NCBI GenBank assembly: GCA_037893245.1
Contig: JBAIAA010000258.1
Coordinates: 868,001-932,000, forward strand
Reading direction: 5' to 3'
Length of the DNA stretch: 64,000 bases
From: Crossaster papposus
Taxonomy: Eukaryota > Echinodermata > Asteroidea > Velatida > Solasteridae
The number at the start of each line of letters is the position of its first letter. Within the stretch, counting starts at the first letter, position 1. Positions 22,201-34,304 of the stretch are shown one piece after another. The position numbers were made by a program, and so were the translations under genes. Below the pieces are notes generated by a model. The model saw nothing but the letters and a program-made list of their open reading frames with translations. It was not told the origin of the DNA and did not search any database.

Positions 22201-22379
22201 TATATACAATGTATATATATCTAAACATTCATACCGAAGAAAAGCTTAAATAATGTTGGTCGAAACAAACAAATATATAAAATACCATTTTAAAACAGAT
22301 ATTTAATTTCTCTTTATTTCGAGCACCCCTATTTTTTTAATAAAAGAGTCACACAAGACAGCTGTTCGTACTCGGCTCA

Positions 22380-23560
22380 GCCCCCCCCCCCCCCCCACCC
22401 TCGTGCGATACAAATTTAACTTTATGTGCCGACATCGCAGAAATGTGAACATAAATCTGCATATAAATCTGCTGTACGTGAGTACGACATAGCTGCGCAG
22501 AAATGTTCAATGAAAATGTACATGTAGGCAGTGTGACCACTCATTATTTTCATTTCTTTCAAGATCGGCACCCAAAATCTTTCAAGATCTTTCAAGCCTA
22601 TGTAAATCAGTATACAACCAGTATACAATCAGTATACAAAAATACATGCACATTCACATTATGCATATACGTACGTACATGTACATATGCTGCTGCATAA
22701 ATCCGTACAGTAAACTGGCGCCATTTTATGCACGGACTTGCCCATGTTGTACGGCACAGCTGATAAGTTGGGTACTATACAATAGCCTCCCGTCGCAAAA
22801 TTAAAATAATACATTAAGATAAAATTCCCATAACCGTTAAAAAGTCCAATTTAATGGAAAATGTATCAAATTTCTGCATGAAATTCAATATTTTTGCACT
22901 TTTGGGAAATCTTTCAAGATTTGTGGCTTTTTCAGATCTGTTTTTCAAGTTTTCAAGATGGGTCTTATCTTCCAAGATCTTGAAAGATCTTTCAAGGAGT
23001 GGCAACACTGCATGTAGGTGGAGTGCCCATCCGTGTGACATCGCACAATTTTGCGTACTGAGAAATCTGCGCAGAACTGGAAATCTAAAATAAAAATACG
23101 CGACTTCTCAAAATTCTGCGCAGAAAATATTCGCAAATCTGTGCAGAAATCTGCAATAAAATCTTCCACATCTCAGATATATGCTTAGATATATGCGATA
23201 ACATGTTTGTCATCGTTCAAATTCGCGCAGAATCTGCGATGTGTGATGTTCTTTCAGGGCCACCCTAGTGCCGGATTGGGAAAGCGTCCGATTTGCGAAT
23301 ATGTTCGGTTTGCAAAAAGCATCGTTCCGAGTTTACAAAAAGCATTCAAACTAGAAAAGCATCCGAATTAAAAAAGCATCCAAGTTTATAAAAAGCATCC
23401 AAGTTTATAAAAAGCATCCGAACTAGAAAAGCATTCGAATTAAAAAGCATTTGAGATTGCAAAAAGCATCCGAGTTTACAAAAAGCATCCGAATTACGAA
23501 TTCATCCGAATTAGAAAAGCATCCGAGTTGTAAAAACACGTCCGATCTTTTTGACACTGA
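22380..23560 (-). repeat. CTGCGCAG repeat cassette, copy C, inverted
   Basis: A C run (22380-22396), then the reverse complement of copy A in order. The early part is replaced by a CTTTCAAGAT-rich patch (22555-22990), then GTGCCCATCCGTGTGACATC, the CTGCGCAGAA block, CAGGGCCACCCTAGTGCCGG and the AAAAGCATCCGA array (23315-23545). With A and B it forms a roughly 6-kb inverted arrangement. Confidence 0.75.
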
Positions 23561-23576
23561 TTCTGCTTCATACTAG

Positions 23577-24392
23577 ACGTTTTGTGTTGTTATCTGGTGT
23601 AGAACGAGTTTCGAGAGTCACAAAATTAAAGTGACCCCCGAAACGCGATGGAGTTATGCTGCGTTCCAATCGCGTCGTGTTTATCGTGTTCACGAGTTCA
23701 CGAGTCGTATAATGGCGTTCTAATCGCCTGGTAACTCGTGTTCACCAGTGGTGAACTCGAGGTGGAATTTTTTTCTCCATGTTCACGACTTCATAAACGA
23801 ATGAATACTCGCGCATGCGTGTTGGTTCACATACGAGTTCTTGCGCGATAAAGAATGTCATTACCGCCCGACTAACTCGACTGTGCGCGTGCGTCTTGGT
23901 GAGTAGCGTTTGGAACGCAACCCACTCGTGAACATGGAGAAATTCACGGTGAACACGATAAAAACGACGCGATTGGAACGCAGCATATGTACCGTGAATG
24001 TAGTCATGGTTCCATGGCCGCCGTTGCAGCCGTAAAGTGTTTCCCTTTTCCAGACGTGTAAGAGACCACATTATTTTGTGCAATGGTGCCGTGTGCAATT
24101 TATGGGAAACACACAGTGTCATCGTCTCGTATACATTGAATAAACACGACTCACCGCGCATGCGGGGGGGGGGGGGGGGGGGGGCGAGTAGCTATTTGAG
24201 CTATGCTTTGAATGTCCTCGGAATTTCACGGGTCTTTTCGACTCTTGCGTCAAGACCACGTTCGGAAACAAATCGCGTGGCAATCAAGGGCGCCCTCAAT
24301 AAGAACGTTTACGGAGTACTGATGATTATTGAACTGCAAGGACGGACGGCTTGCCCCGGAACAAAAGAAAAACTCAGTCTTGAAGCAAGACT
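23577..24392 (+). repeat. Direct repeat copy 2 of the 400-bp sequence, interrupted
   Basis: Second copy of 15381-15783, split by MITE 23657-23985 and by a G run at about 24163-24184 in place of a few bases. The 149-residue frame at 24037-24486 comes from this repeat. Confidence 0.75.
23657..23985. mobile_element. MITE with TGCTGCGTTCCAATCGCG TIRs, TA flanks
   Basis: TIRs of nearly 40 bp: TGCTGCGTTCCAATCGCGTC with TTATCGTGTTCAC, and the inverse ending GATTGGAACGCAGCA. TA flanks both ends (23655-23656, 23986-23987). Length 329 bp, non-coding. Confidence 0.8.
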
Positions 24393-24399
24393 AACTGAC

Positions 24400-27389
24400 T
24401 TGCGGAAATTCTGGGCTGAACTTATAACATGGGCAATTATAGTCTTGATTCCAAGACCTTCGTTTTGTTCATTCCGCGATCACTGACACAAACCACCGAT
24501 GTTATAGAGGGCGCTATCTCCAGACGAACCGCTATCACCCGCGAACTTGACTCACTCGAAGGTCTTGGATGAGTTGGCTCATTAGGGGCACGGTCAGACT
24601 ATTGCAACATATGCAGTATTCATATCACGTGATAATGATGGACGGTTAAGCAAATACGTGCAGACCTGAGGGTTATTGTGTTACGCAAAACATGTCCAGA
24701 CACGCCGCGATTTACCCGTATCGTGTACACATGTACATGTGCAATGTAGTAAATCGACACAGCAAATCATGGCTGCCCTTGCGTTTATTTGTGACTGCGG
24801 GGGCAGAGGTTTTTCTCTTTGGTGTTTACTTTGTGATAAGTGAAACCACTTTGCTGTGGTGAAAACCTCCTTAACGAATGATAATTTCCCCTTTGATTCC
24901 AGGGAAATGACGCATGACCTCACTAGATTTGAGGCTAATAATGACGTACGTTCGATACACTTAAATACAAAAAAAAAACGTCCCCGCGACGCGGCTCTAC
25001 ATTACTAACTACGCATGCGTGAGACCAGACGCACACGAAGCCGGGATTTGAAAAAGAAACACGACGTTAACGAATCTGCGCGCGCGCGGGCGGAGAAATA
25101 ACACACGGGTCTTGGGCAAGACTAGGGTAATTACAGCATACCTCCATGGTTACAGCCACCTATAAGTGGAACGTAAATATTAAAAGTGGAACCAGTGCAC
25201 ATTTCTTTTCCTGGGATTTCAAGCTATTTTACTGTTGGTGTGAAAAACATAAACATGTATTTATTTACATTGATGAATATCTTTTTATTCACAGAAATTA
25301 CATGACATATTGTAATATTGAAATGTTTGAATACCGGTATTAAACTCAAGAAGATGCAATTTTGCATTTCTACCCTGTTTTTAACTGATTTTATACTTAA
25401 CCCTATGTATACATATATATATTTGGTAATCTGTTTTGCTCGGTCTTCTTAAGTGTTCTTATTTTCTGTTGGCCTATGTGATTGTGTACATATTTCTTGT
25501 CTTTGTAATCCTGTAAAATAATGAAAACGAAATGATATACTACGCATAGAGACTAAAGATGTGAAATTTTGACAAATTATTTTTTTCCTCCGTTTGTAAA
25601 TTTAACGGTGGATAAAATGAAAATGGTAAAAGTTATACAATGGATACAATCACTTACATAATTATATCCTTACATAATTATGTTCACCAGACAACAAACA
25701 CGCATTCAATCAACAAAAATATTAGTTTACAATCGAAAATCAAGTAAAGGTATAGGACACTATAATTAAACATTATGATACATTAATCAAACTTATTGTT
25801 TTGAAGGTTTGGTAGTCAAATGGCATTGAATACCATTAGCAGGTACGAAACTGGCTTACTTTTTTTCTTCAAAGCGAGGCACATGCAGCCAAGCCTGATG
25901 TGTATAATTTGTTTAGTTGTGAAAAGTGAATTTTATTTTGTCCTTTTGTTTTCTAAAAAAGGCTGAAAATTTTGAATTATTAAAAGACACATTAACATTT
26001 AAAGTACTTGATAATGAACGTATGTATGTTAAAATTTTGATAAACTTAAATAGAAAATAGCTAAAAATACGCCCATTTTTTTTTTGGGGGGGGGTTGGTT
26101 TATTCCTGCCTGGCCCCACCCCACACAACTGCAACGATTTATTTGGAAACAAATACTTGCATTTCTTTTTAATCACTTTTCCACCAGCACCAATGCCAAC
26201 CTTATAACTTTTAAAAAGCCTCGTGTCTTTGTTTTATACAAGTAGTTAAATGGTAGCAATGTTCAAAACGGTGAGATCGACAAAACACCATAAATAAGTA
26301 CAAAAGAAGTCATTGTATCATCTGATAACAACTCATAATGCTAACGTCGGTAAATAAATAATTCAAATGATAATTCAACTTGTAAAAATGTCATAAACTT
26401 GGTCAGATGTTTGATATAGACTGTGCACTATTACCTGTCAATTGAGTTGTGCTCCCTGAAACACACTGCATGAGTTGATAAACACAGTGTGTTCCCTTTG
26501 CGCAAGGACCCTCCTCAATACGCTGATGCAGTAAGCCACGCCCACAATAGCAACTGCTTAGTAACATAACACTTGCCTAATTGGTACATGCACAGTGTAT
26601 TACATCCGAGTGCAATTGCATAAAAACTTGTATGTAACGTCTTTAGCTTAGGAAATAGCCCCAAAACTTGTTTAAGTGCACTATGAGTCAGATTTACAAT
26701 TAACATAACAACACCGCAATTACCATGACTATGATACAATTCAGAGCGTACAAAAGTGAAACAAACGTAAAATCAACAGAAACTGCAGTAAACCATGCTA
26801 AAGGAATTTATAAATACAAAATTCCTACATTTCTATTTTGGAACAAACTGCAAAATATAGGATTGTTATCCTTTTTTATTTCAATTTTTTCCCCCGAAAA
26901 ACTAGTTTCTCAAAATTCAATGAATTTCCATGGGGAGAATCGCATCACCGGTTACCAGCAATGCATATTGCAATGTACAGCAGGGAGCCAAAGATGGGAT
27001 ATTTGTACAGGGTGGTAAAATTAAAATGCAACCTCATAATTTTAATATCCAGGAATCTAAAAATCTTTAAAATCATTGATATGTATTGCTAAAAAATTGT
27101 GTTGGACGAAAAAACGATACCAAGATCTCCCGATTCGGTTTAGTAGTTCAGTAGGTTCAGTAGGTCTAGTGCTTTTTTGTGACAAGGTCAGGGGTTATTT
27201 GGTCTTAAATGTTCACTGTGTGGGAATAATTCTAATTGACCTTATTCACAAGAAAGTCATTTTGGTCAGGTTCCCTAAATGTATTTTATAAATTGTGAAC
27301 TTTTCTATGGAATGGTGCTAGACTATTTTTTGCATTCTAGCCTCAGTTTCAATATTTGTTTTTAAAGTGGCTTAAAACATTAAGGTATC
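24400..27389. other. No gene recognised
   Basis: I find no domain, TIR pair or splice-supported exon. Bases 24990-25100 are CpG-rich (CGCGCGCGCGGGCGG near 25078); 25300-26420 is AT-rich, with a T then G run at 26075-26095. Confidence 0.4.
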
Positions 27390-27393
27390 TTAA

Positions 27394-28114
27394 AGGTAGG
27401 ATACACGGTCATACACTAGTTGCAGATATCAAAAATATTTACTACCGAATTATTAAGAAATATCTTACTCATTTTAATAGTAAATGATGATTCTAGGCAT
27501 CCAGCAAAATTATTGCGAGAGATATCCAGTAATTATTTCGAGAAATAACATTTTATAAAGAAAAATTCGCAATCGCCGTACGGTGATTGCGAAGAAACAA
27601 AAATAATATAAAGAATAACTGCTCGACGCCGGTTAAAACAAACGCTGTTTTTCATGCTTTTTTCGGCATTCATGATTGTAAAACTTTGGACAGGTCAGTT
27701 AAAGGTAGTATACACCATTTGCAAATATCGAAAATATTTACTACCGAATTATTAAGAAATATCTTACTCATCTGAAAGTAAATAATGATTCTGGGCATCC
27801 AGCAAAATGATTGCGCTAGATATCCTGTAATTCTTCCGAAAAATAGAATTTTATAATGAAAAATTCGCGATCGCCGGACAGTTGAAAAAACCGCTGTTTT
27901 TCGTGCTTTTCTCGGCATCCATGATTGTAAAACTTCGAACAGCTCAGTTAAACGATATTTACTATAAATACAACCCCCCAAATCTACTCATTCGTGATAA
28001 TTCAAGCAATGACCAATGGTGTATACTACCTTTAAACGATATTTACTATAAAATACAACCCCCAAATCTACCCATTCATGATAATTCCGCAATTACCAAT
28101 GGTGTATCTTACCT
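27394..28114. mobile_element. TTAA-flanked MITE, outer copy
   Basis: Begins AGGTAGGATACAC and ends GTGTATCTTACCT, with TTAA at 27390-27393 and 28115-28118. It contains a second copy of itself (27703-28031) at an internal TTAA. Internal words TTTACTACCGAATTATTAAG and GGCATCCAGCAAAAT occur in both copies. TTAA suggests a piggyBac- or Kolobok-type source. Confidence 0.85.
27703..28031. mobile_element. TTAA-flanked MITE, inner copy inserted in its own family
   Basis: TIRs AGGTAGTATACACCATTTG and inverse AATGGTGTATACTACCT. TTAA at 27699-27702 and 28032-28035. The host copy continues on both sides (GGTCAGTTAA, then TTAAACGATATTTACTATAA), and the same uninterrupted stretch is visible inside the inner copy near 27945. 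Confidence 0.9.
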
Positions 28115-28118
28115 TTAA

Positions 28119-29179
28119 ATCACAAATTAAAAATTATTCAGAGAAGACTGGTATTAGTTTATACTTAAATTTAGGTCATTGCTTGCTTTTCTATCCACAA
28201 GTCAAAAGAATTAGGATTTTCCGTCAATTTATTTTCTATTTAGAAGCCCTGACTATTAAAGTTCAAAATATTGGTGAATCAAAACTACTAGATCAAATTG
28301 AAAGTTCTTGGCATCATTTTCATGCGAACAAAATTTCAAAGATCCATGATGTTGTGTTTACTATGGAAGGTTAAAGGTTATCTTGTGTGCGGGCGGACAT
28401 GTTGTACCTATAGGCAATACAGTTGATGTTTAGTTTGTGTGCGATATGAACAAAAACATGACTTGCGGAGCAAAAAAGCTATTTGTCTGCAGTCTGTTTA
28501 TTGGTTCAATCCAAAGAGTTACACAGAACTTAACACATACAGTACATGTACATGTATTGTGTCGGTCTCTGAATAGTGGAAGTACGAGGCTGTGTTTTTT
28601 GTTACCACCCTGTATTGCTTGACCTGGAATTAATTGTTGCTATTAATGCAGAATCAGCCAATGATTGATGACGATTCTTACGTCTTTCCGCATTAGGGAA
28701 TGCTACTGGAACGTGCTTGTGCAGCAGGTCACACAGAAAATAAGGATAAAAACAATGAAAAATGGATGAAGATATGCCGCTTACAATGCAGGGTATAAAA
28801 GTGGTATTTATGACATACAAACATATAAAACTAGAAACTAATTCTATTCATTATTAATTATTAACAGCCTTAATATGTACAGCACCAGTTGAACGCAGGG
28901 TTAAATTACTGTATAAAAATAAATATTATCTTTTTGTTTTTACTTTTTTACTTTTTCATTTTTTTGTTGTAACTGGCATTTGTCTATGGAGTTTGGAATG
29001 AACTAAAATGGTTGTGTAACAGTGATTCAGGATTTATGTCATTATTGTACATCCAGATATCACCTTCCTAAAGAACCCTTTATCACACATTTAACAAGAT
29101 TCCAGTTTCACTGGTACGTATGACAAAGGTTAACAACCAATGACCGTTCATCCCTAAATTAGCTTTTGGTTTTTCTTTA
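28119..29179. other. 3' flank of the xylosyltransferase gene
   Basis: Downstream of the XYLT stop on the minus strand. A possible AATAAA signal (TTTATT on the plus strand) lies near 28497. No other gene recognised. Confidence 0.35.
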
Positions 29180-29851
29180 TCACCTAATCCGACCATCTGG
29201 TTTGACGTGACTCAGATCTGACTTGGGATCCGGTGACAGTGTGCTCCATGACTGATGGTAGCACGGTTTGAACTGCCGGCAATCGGCCATTTTTGTGCCA
29301 TTTGTAGGAGCCACGCAGAAGCCCATGACAGACCAGTGCTGGCCGACGATCTCGTCCACCCAGCCGTGGAGAGCTTCCCCCACGCTCTGCGCTCGCTTAT
29401 TGGCCTCTGCGACCAGCGCAGCCGAGTCTCCTAACTGGAAGATGGATTTCATGCTGGAGAAGTCCTTCTCCACGTAACTGTTGTTTGGCACACCCGAGTT
29501 GAGCATGATCGAGTCATGCTGCTGCATCGGCCGGCCATCTGCGAGGGCTTGCGGCACGATTAGGAACTCCACCTCCGCGACGACCATCCACTGATACAAC
29601 AGCTTGACGTACCACTTGCCCGGCCGGAGCGTTTTTTTGAACGATGGACTGTGGTGCGTCTCCTCTTTGTCGTGGTCCACTGTGGTGTCGAAGGATGCTG
29701 CGATGTGATTGGTGGGATCAATCCAGGAGATGGTCACCTGGACTTGTTCTCCCGGTTTCCATTTGATGAAGACGACGGGACTGTCCTCGGGACCCATGAT
29801 GTTGGCAAAATTGCGCAGGATGCGCTCCTTGAGGTCGTATTGAGTACCCAC
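29180..29851 (-). CDS. XYLT: XYLT last exon with stop
   Basis: 672 nt, acceptor TGTACACAG, stop TGA at 29182-29180. Encodes VGTQYDLKERILRNFANIMG, VFIKWKPGEQVQVTISWIDP, LRPGKWYVKLLYQW and the conserved end SWSTLSPDPKSDL...VKPDGRIR. 223 residues. The VGT.YD.KER.FRNF and DPKS.L blocks match XYLT closely. Confidence 0.95.
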   Translation of the reverse strand: MGTQYDLKERILRNFANIMGPEDSPVVFIKWKPGEQVQVTISWIDPTNHIAASFDTTVDHDKEETHHSPSFKKTLRPGKWYVKLLYQWMVVAEVEFLIVPQALADGRPMQQHDSIMLNSGVPNNSYVEKDFSSMKSIFQLGDSAALVAEANKRAQSVGEALHGWVDEIVGQHWSVMGFCVAPTNGTKMADCRQFKPCYHQSWSTLSPDPKSDLSHVKPDGRIR

Positions 29852-32007
29852 CTGTGTACAGATAAACACTTCTTAAAATATGCGTATCGTCTTGTCCAGT
29901 TGATTTGAAGTCGGTCAAACGTCAGGTTGGAATTACTGTTCTTTCAACGCCTTCCAGTGACCCGGGTTCGAAAACATCTTATCTTATTGCCTTTTCACCA
30001 TACACACCTTAATATCTTACTCCATTTATGCCAAAGTTTTAACGATAAAACGCCTAAGGTTCATGCAATTGTTCACTATGCAGACTTTCAAGCATACCCA
30101 GGTGAAAAAGTAGAACAGTAAAATCAAGATAAAAAGTAGGACTTTGGAGGCCAACATCAGCATAAAATTACATTTGTATGGCTTTTGTGGCTTTTAGGTT
30201 TGTGTTAAAAGGAAATTCCAGGCTCAATAATATTTTACCTAGTTTATATGGTAACATACTAACTCCGCATAGAATTTGTTTTGATTTGTTATCGAGAACG
30301 ACTCACGCGCCTATTATATTCATGATTCCTTGCCATTCAGGAGTACAAGAGCGCGTCCATATTGTTCAAATTTCCCACCTAATCCAGGACATTATGACCT
30401 AGTGTCTGCACCTTAATGCACATCGCTTTATTGCGTGCTGTTTGCACTGGTATCCTACCTTGGCGCGACCAACTAAATTATGCATACACTGTACAAATGT
30501 TGTACAGTGCCCGACTATTGCGAGTTACATGTATTGCATTTCTGTGCAGAATATTGACTTGACGCGCCACAAACTATCGTTTATTTTTGTATTTTCTGAA
30601 AAGAATAGAAAAACTGTGAGCTAGTAATTATGGCATTGGGTCCTTCTCCGTATGATTTTGAGCCCACTTTCACACATACAGTACACATTATGTATACGAT
30701 ATGCCGTACACAAAAGGGTTCACTTGCATTCCTTGCACGAGCAGGGCCGCTATCGATCAGGCTTTGCGTGATGGTGCAGACACTACGTCACAATATCCCG
30801 GATGTACCGATAAACCAGAACAAAAGGGTGGCTCGCATAACGGTAAGCGCAGTGCGAGAACATTTTCTGTTTTATATGATTACCGAAACCGATCACAATT
30901 AAATAAAATTCAAGTCACAATGGCAATTGACACTCTTTAGCATTATGCCATCATAAAATATGGTGGAGTCTCCCTTTAATACCCCTGCCCACAGCATCAC
31001 AAGTCTCATTTGGCATGTTCTACTCACATTACTTGTGCTTCATTCTCAACCAGGTTCTTGGAAGTACAGTTGCAGTACTCCTGTATCCAAGCCCTTCATT
31101 GTGTTTAGTTACATACAAAAGTGTGTTTTACTGTTATGAACAAAATATTTATTGAGATTTCATTTTTCAGCATAGTACGACATACATGTAAACGTAAACA
31201 AACCTATGAATTAAAAAAAAAGTTAAAAAGTAGGAGCATGGTAAAAAAACTAAACTAATATTGCAAGATGCAAAACAAATGACACAATAAGTTATGTTGT
31301 TTGCGGCAGCACCATGTGATCAATTTATTTTGTGAGTTGTGTGGTCTGAAATAAACTGGAGGGAACTGTTCCCAAAGCAAGCCCGATCATTGTGTAACAC
31401 TGTTTTGAAAAATATTCTTAGTATTTGGACATAAAAGTAGAACAACTTAGGAATTTAACAAAAAGGTATAAAAGTACATGTAGGAGCACGGTGTTCCCTC
31501 CGGTTCTTTTCAGAACCACACAACTCGCAAGGAAGAATTTTATGGTGCTAGCGCAAACAACTTATCTCACCTTAAAGCAAACTTGATTCCCTCAATCCTG
31601 ATCTAACTTATTATGTTTTAACTCCACGAAATAACTCCTGCGCAATACGTTAAGCGCAGTGCTGCACAATCCATTGGAAATTTGAAAGCTGGGCAGATAG
31701 GTCCCATGCCGTTCGTTACATTCTGCGAACTGTTATTGATATTCTGGTTTTGTGTACAGCACCATCTGTGTTTATCTTTACTGCGCGTCAAGTTTGCTTG
31801 AAGAAAAATTTGTTATCCAGCTCGCGCTCGTGGATCACTTCACTGAAAATGTGGTGCGTCTGTTTCTTATATACCACTCGGGCCTCATGGTATCTGGGAC
31901 ACAGAAGACACACTACATTATTTCGTGTTTCCTTCACGCTTTTGATATAACTTATCTTATTGCCTTTTTACCATGCAAATTTTCAAATCTCATCAAATGA
32001 CACCAAC
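29852..32007 (-). other. XYLT intron with a MITE
   Basis: Apart from the element at 31290-31572 I see only unique-looking AT-rich sequence. Confidence 0.5.
31290..31572. mobile_element. MITE with GAGTTGTGTGGT TIR arms
   Basis: About 80-bp inverted arms: AAGTTATGTTGTTTGCGGCA, then GTGAGTTGTGTGGTCTGAAA and GGAGGGAACTG at 31293-31370, mirrored at 31487-31572 by GTTCCCTCCGGTTCTTTTCA, ACCACACAACTCGC and GCGCAAACAACTTATCTC. No coding frame. Confidence 0.7.
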
Positions 32008-32226
32008 CTGCAATTTCTGCAGCCGGGTACTGGGCCCAACGTAGCTGACTATTCGGTATTCCCTGGACAATGACAACCACACCTCCAGCACATCTGTGGC
32101 ACCGTTTGGTGTCTGGCCCTCCACAGATAACACCACGCCGCGGAAATCGTCGTTCTGGAATAACAAGGTGACCTCAGTTGGGGAAGACTTGATGCTGTAG
32201 GCACAGTGGTTGTCGAACGAATTGCC
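32008..32226 (-). CDS. XYLT: XYLT exon 6 of 7 seen
   Basis: 219 nt, phase 0 at both ends, acceptor CTCCCAAG, donor GTTGGT. Encodes GNSFDNHCAYSIKSSPTEVT, LLFQNDDFRGVVLSV and LEVWLSLSREYRIVS ending RLQKLQ. This stretch is less conserved but collinear with XYLT (FQGF/RGVV and LE.W segments). Confidence 0.88.
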
Positions 32227-32966
32227 CTTGGGAGTAAAATAACAAAACAAAGTTTTAAAGCCTAACCAGATTTAAGATGCATTCATAAATAAAACAAAGT
32301 ATTGATTTTAAGTATTAAAGGCAAAACCTTGTATTGAATTTACATCGTCCTGGCATAAATTCCATCTTGTGAGATACTAAACTCTCTAAAAATTTTGTTC
32401 CTTTAGCAAGCTGTTATCTTGAAGAAAAAAAACCAATTCAATTTTTTATCAGTAGGCATATGCTTGCTATTCGTATACGCATTTTTAGCTGTCATGAAAT
32501 TTTGGGCTGTATCTTGTATAATCGGTGCGGTGACAGAATCAAAATGGTTCCGCAAACTGTGCATTGAATACACAACCAATATCACACTGGGAATTGAGGT
32601 TTCATGCCACTGTAGTGAATGAGATAGCAGCATCGCTGCATCTACGTACATGTAGGTTGTCAAGGAATCGCGACTACTCCCAAGCAGCTCAAGTTTTGGG
32701 GGTCAGAAAAGTGATCACAGAAACTTGTTTTTACACAAGGATAACACAAAAATACCCACTTTGTAAAGAATGGTTGTGTGGATGTTTATATATCCTACTT
32801 TTAAATGCTCCTTCCAATGCGTTTCGTAGCCCAACTGGGCGATTTCAGAACAGTGTTCCATCAAAACTGGCCAACCTCGTTTTTATTCCCATAGTAAAAG
32901 TGCCAATGGGTTGCCACAAGACTTCTAAACCAAATTTGGCCGAAAAGACAGATGTCCAACTGTTAC

Positions 32967-33206
32967 CTGGGAGACCAGGTTAATGTGAGCAGCCATCAGC
33001 CGGACAAAGCTCTGATAGACAGTCAGCGCAATGTCGCCGGCGGCCTCCGTCGGTCCGTCGGCATGGTGATACAGGCTCTGCCAATAGGAGCGCTCGCCCG
33101 GGGTGCCAGCTGGGTAGGCACCGTACAGGTAGGTGTCTAACTGGTTGATGACGGCCTGGTTGATGACTGGCTCAAACTTGCGGGCGAAGTATGCTGGACG
33201 GTTTGG
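32967..33206 (-). CDS. XYLT: XYLT exon 5 of 7 seen
   Basis: 240 nt, phase 0 at both ends. Encodes [20 protein letters not shown] then [20 protein letters not shown] and [13 protein letters not shown]. The FARKFE..VNQ and YPAGTPG..SYW blocks are conserved in XYLT and start the C-terminal domain. Confidence 0.94.
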
Positions 33207-33256
33207 CTGCAGATGACAAGAAAATACTACGGTCCTACAAAGTATTTGCTGTTTAA

Positions 33257-33479
33257 CCAGTTCGCCCTGGGATTATTTTAACATCACCGAGCGAAGGCGC
33301 AAAATTATTTTTAACGAAACTCGATCCAAAGCAGGTTCAGGCCAATGGTACCGGGAAGAACACCCACACATTTCTTGCTGCTAACAGACATTTCGGCCTT
33401 GCTCTTGACGTGTTTATGCGTCATCCGTTTTGAATCTGGGGAAAACTGGACGTGTACGTCCTCTGGTGCGAACTGGTAG
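33257..33479. mobile_element. TTAA-linked MITE (CCAGTTCGC family), copy 1
   Basis: Starts CCAGTTCGCCCTGGGATT after TTAA (33253-33256) and ends GGTGCGAACTGG before TAG and TTAA (33480-33483). Collinear with 48439-48674 (shared TTTTTAACGAAACTCGATC, GTGTTTATGCGTCATC, TTTTGAATCTGGGGAAAAC). Confidence 0.75.
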
Positions 33480-33599
33480 TTAACCACAAAAAAATGTTGA
33501 AGCGGGTGTACAAAATATGCCAGCTCAGTATGTATCTTAATGAAGTAGTCCAGGTCAAAGGTAAATTGGAATAAAATCACTAAAACTATGTTACGTTAA

Positions 33600-33880
33600 C
33601 GCCAATTCGGCGTGGTGTCCAATGGTGCGTGGGTTCGAACCCTGCCAGAAACATGGTGTTTGTGCCCTTTGGGGAAAAAACTTCATTACAATTGCCTCTC
33701 TCCACCCAGGAGTATAAATGGGTACCTGTGAGGGTCGGGGTCGATTGAGCGCCTATAAACGGCCGTCGCAAGGTCCAGGACCTGATGAACGGGGTAATAA
33801 TTTATTTATATTTATCTATTTAAGCCCTTTCAGATTGTTGATGCAATGGAATTGCTATATAAATTTATGTAAGCATTATT
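33600..33880 (+). repeat. tRNA-derived SINE, copy 2 (diverged)
   Basis: B box GGTTCGAACCC at 33632-33642, then CTCTCTCCACCCAGGAGTA, GGGTACCTGTGAGGG, CGGGGTAATAAT and a TTGCTATATAAATTTATG tail, in the order of copies at 9563 and 36460. Confidence 0.75.
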
Positions 33881-33886
33881 TTACTT

Positions 33887-34140
33887 AATGGGCACTTTGG
33901 GAGACAAATTAGCGATAGTTTTGATTCACTTGGGAGACAGTGGCACTTAGGGAGACATTTCAATGTCTCCCTAAGTGTCTAGCTACAAAACGATATTTGG
34001 GAGTTATTTTTGCTCGGAGAAGACAGATTTGGGTCTAAATAGCATAAATCTCGAAGATCATAGAAAAAAGGGTTAGGGTAAAAAAGGGCACTATCCATTT
34101 TCTGCACGACTCTATGGGATTGTCTCCCAAAGTACCCATT
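33887..34140. mobile_element. MITE with AATGGGCACTTTGGGAGACA TIRs
   Basis: Left AATGGGCACTTTGGGAGACA and right inverse TGTCTCCCAAAGTACCCATT. A further small hairpin of GGGAGACATTT/AATGTCTCCC lies at 33950-33973. The nearby ATT microsatellite is at 34149-34172. Confidence 0.75.
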
Positions 34141-34304
34141 TGGGCATTTTATTATTATTATTATTATTATTATAAATAATGTCTGATGCTCGGACGAGCA
34201 AGGTGGAAAAAATAAGAAGTGTAGGAAAACTTGAAAGTCCGACTTACAAACCAAAATATACTATGTAATGTTAGCCTCAAAGCAATTTCCCGAAATGAAC
34301 AAAC

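Noticed and set aside
23742-24161. 139-residue minus-strand frame
   Set aside because: Spans a MITE end and a direct repeat; no domain and no splice support.
24037-24486. 149-residue plus-strand frame
   Set aside because: Runs through a duplicated non-coding repeat and a G run; no domain.
29268-29477. Plus-strand frames over the last XYLT exon
   Set aside because: Shadows of the conserved minus-strand coding exon; the same applies at 29651-29908 and 58089-58526.
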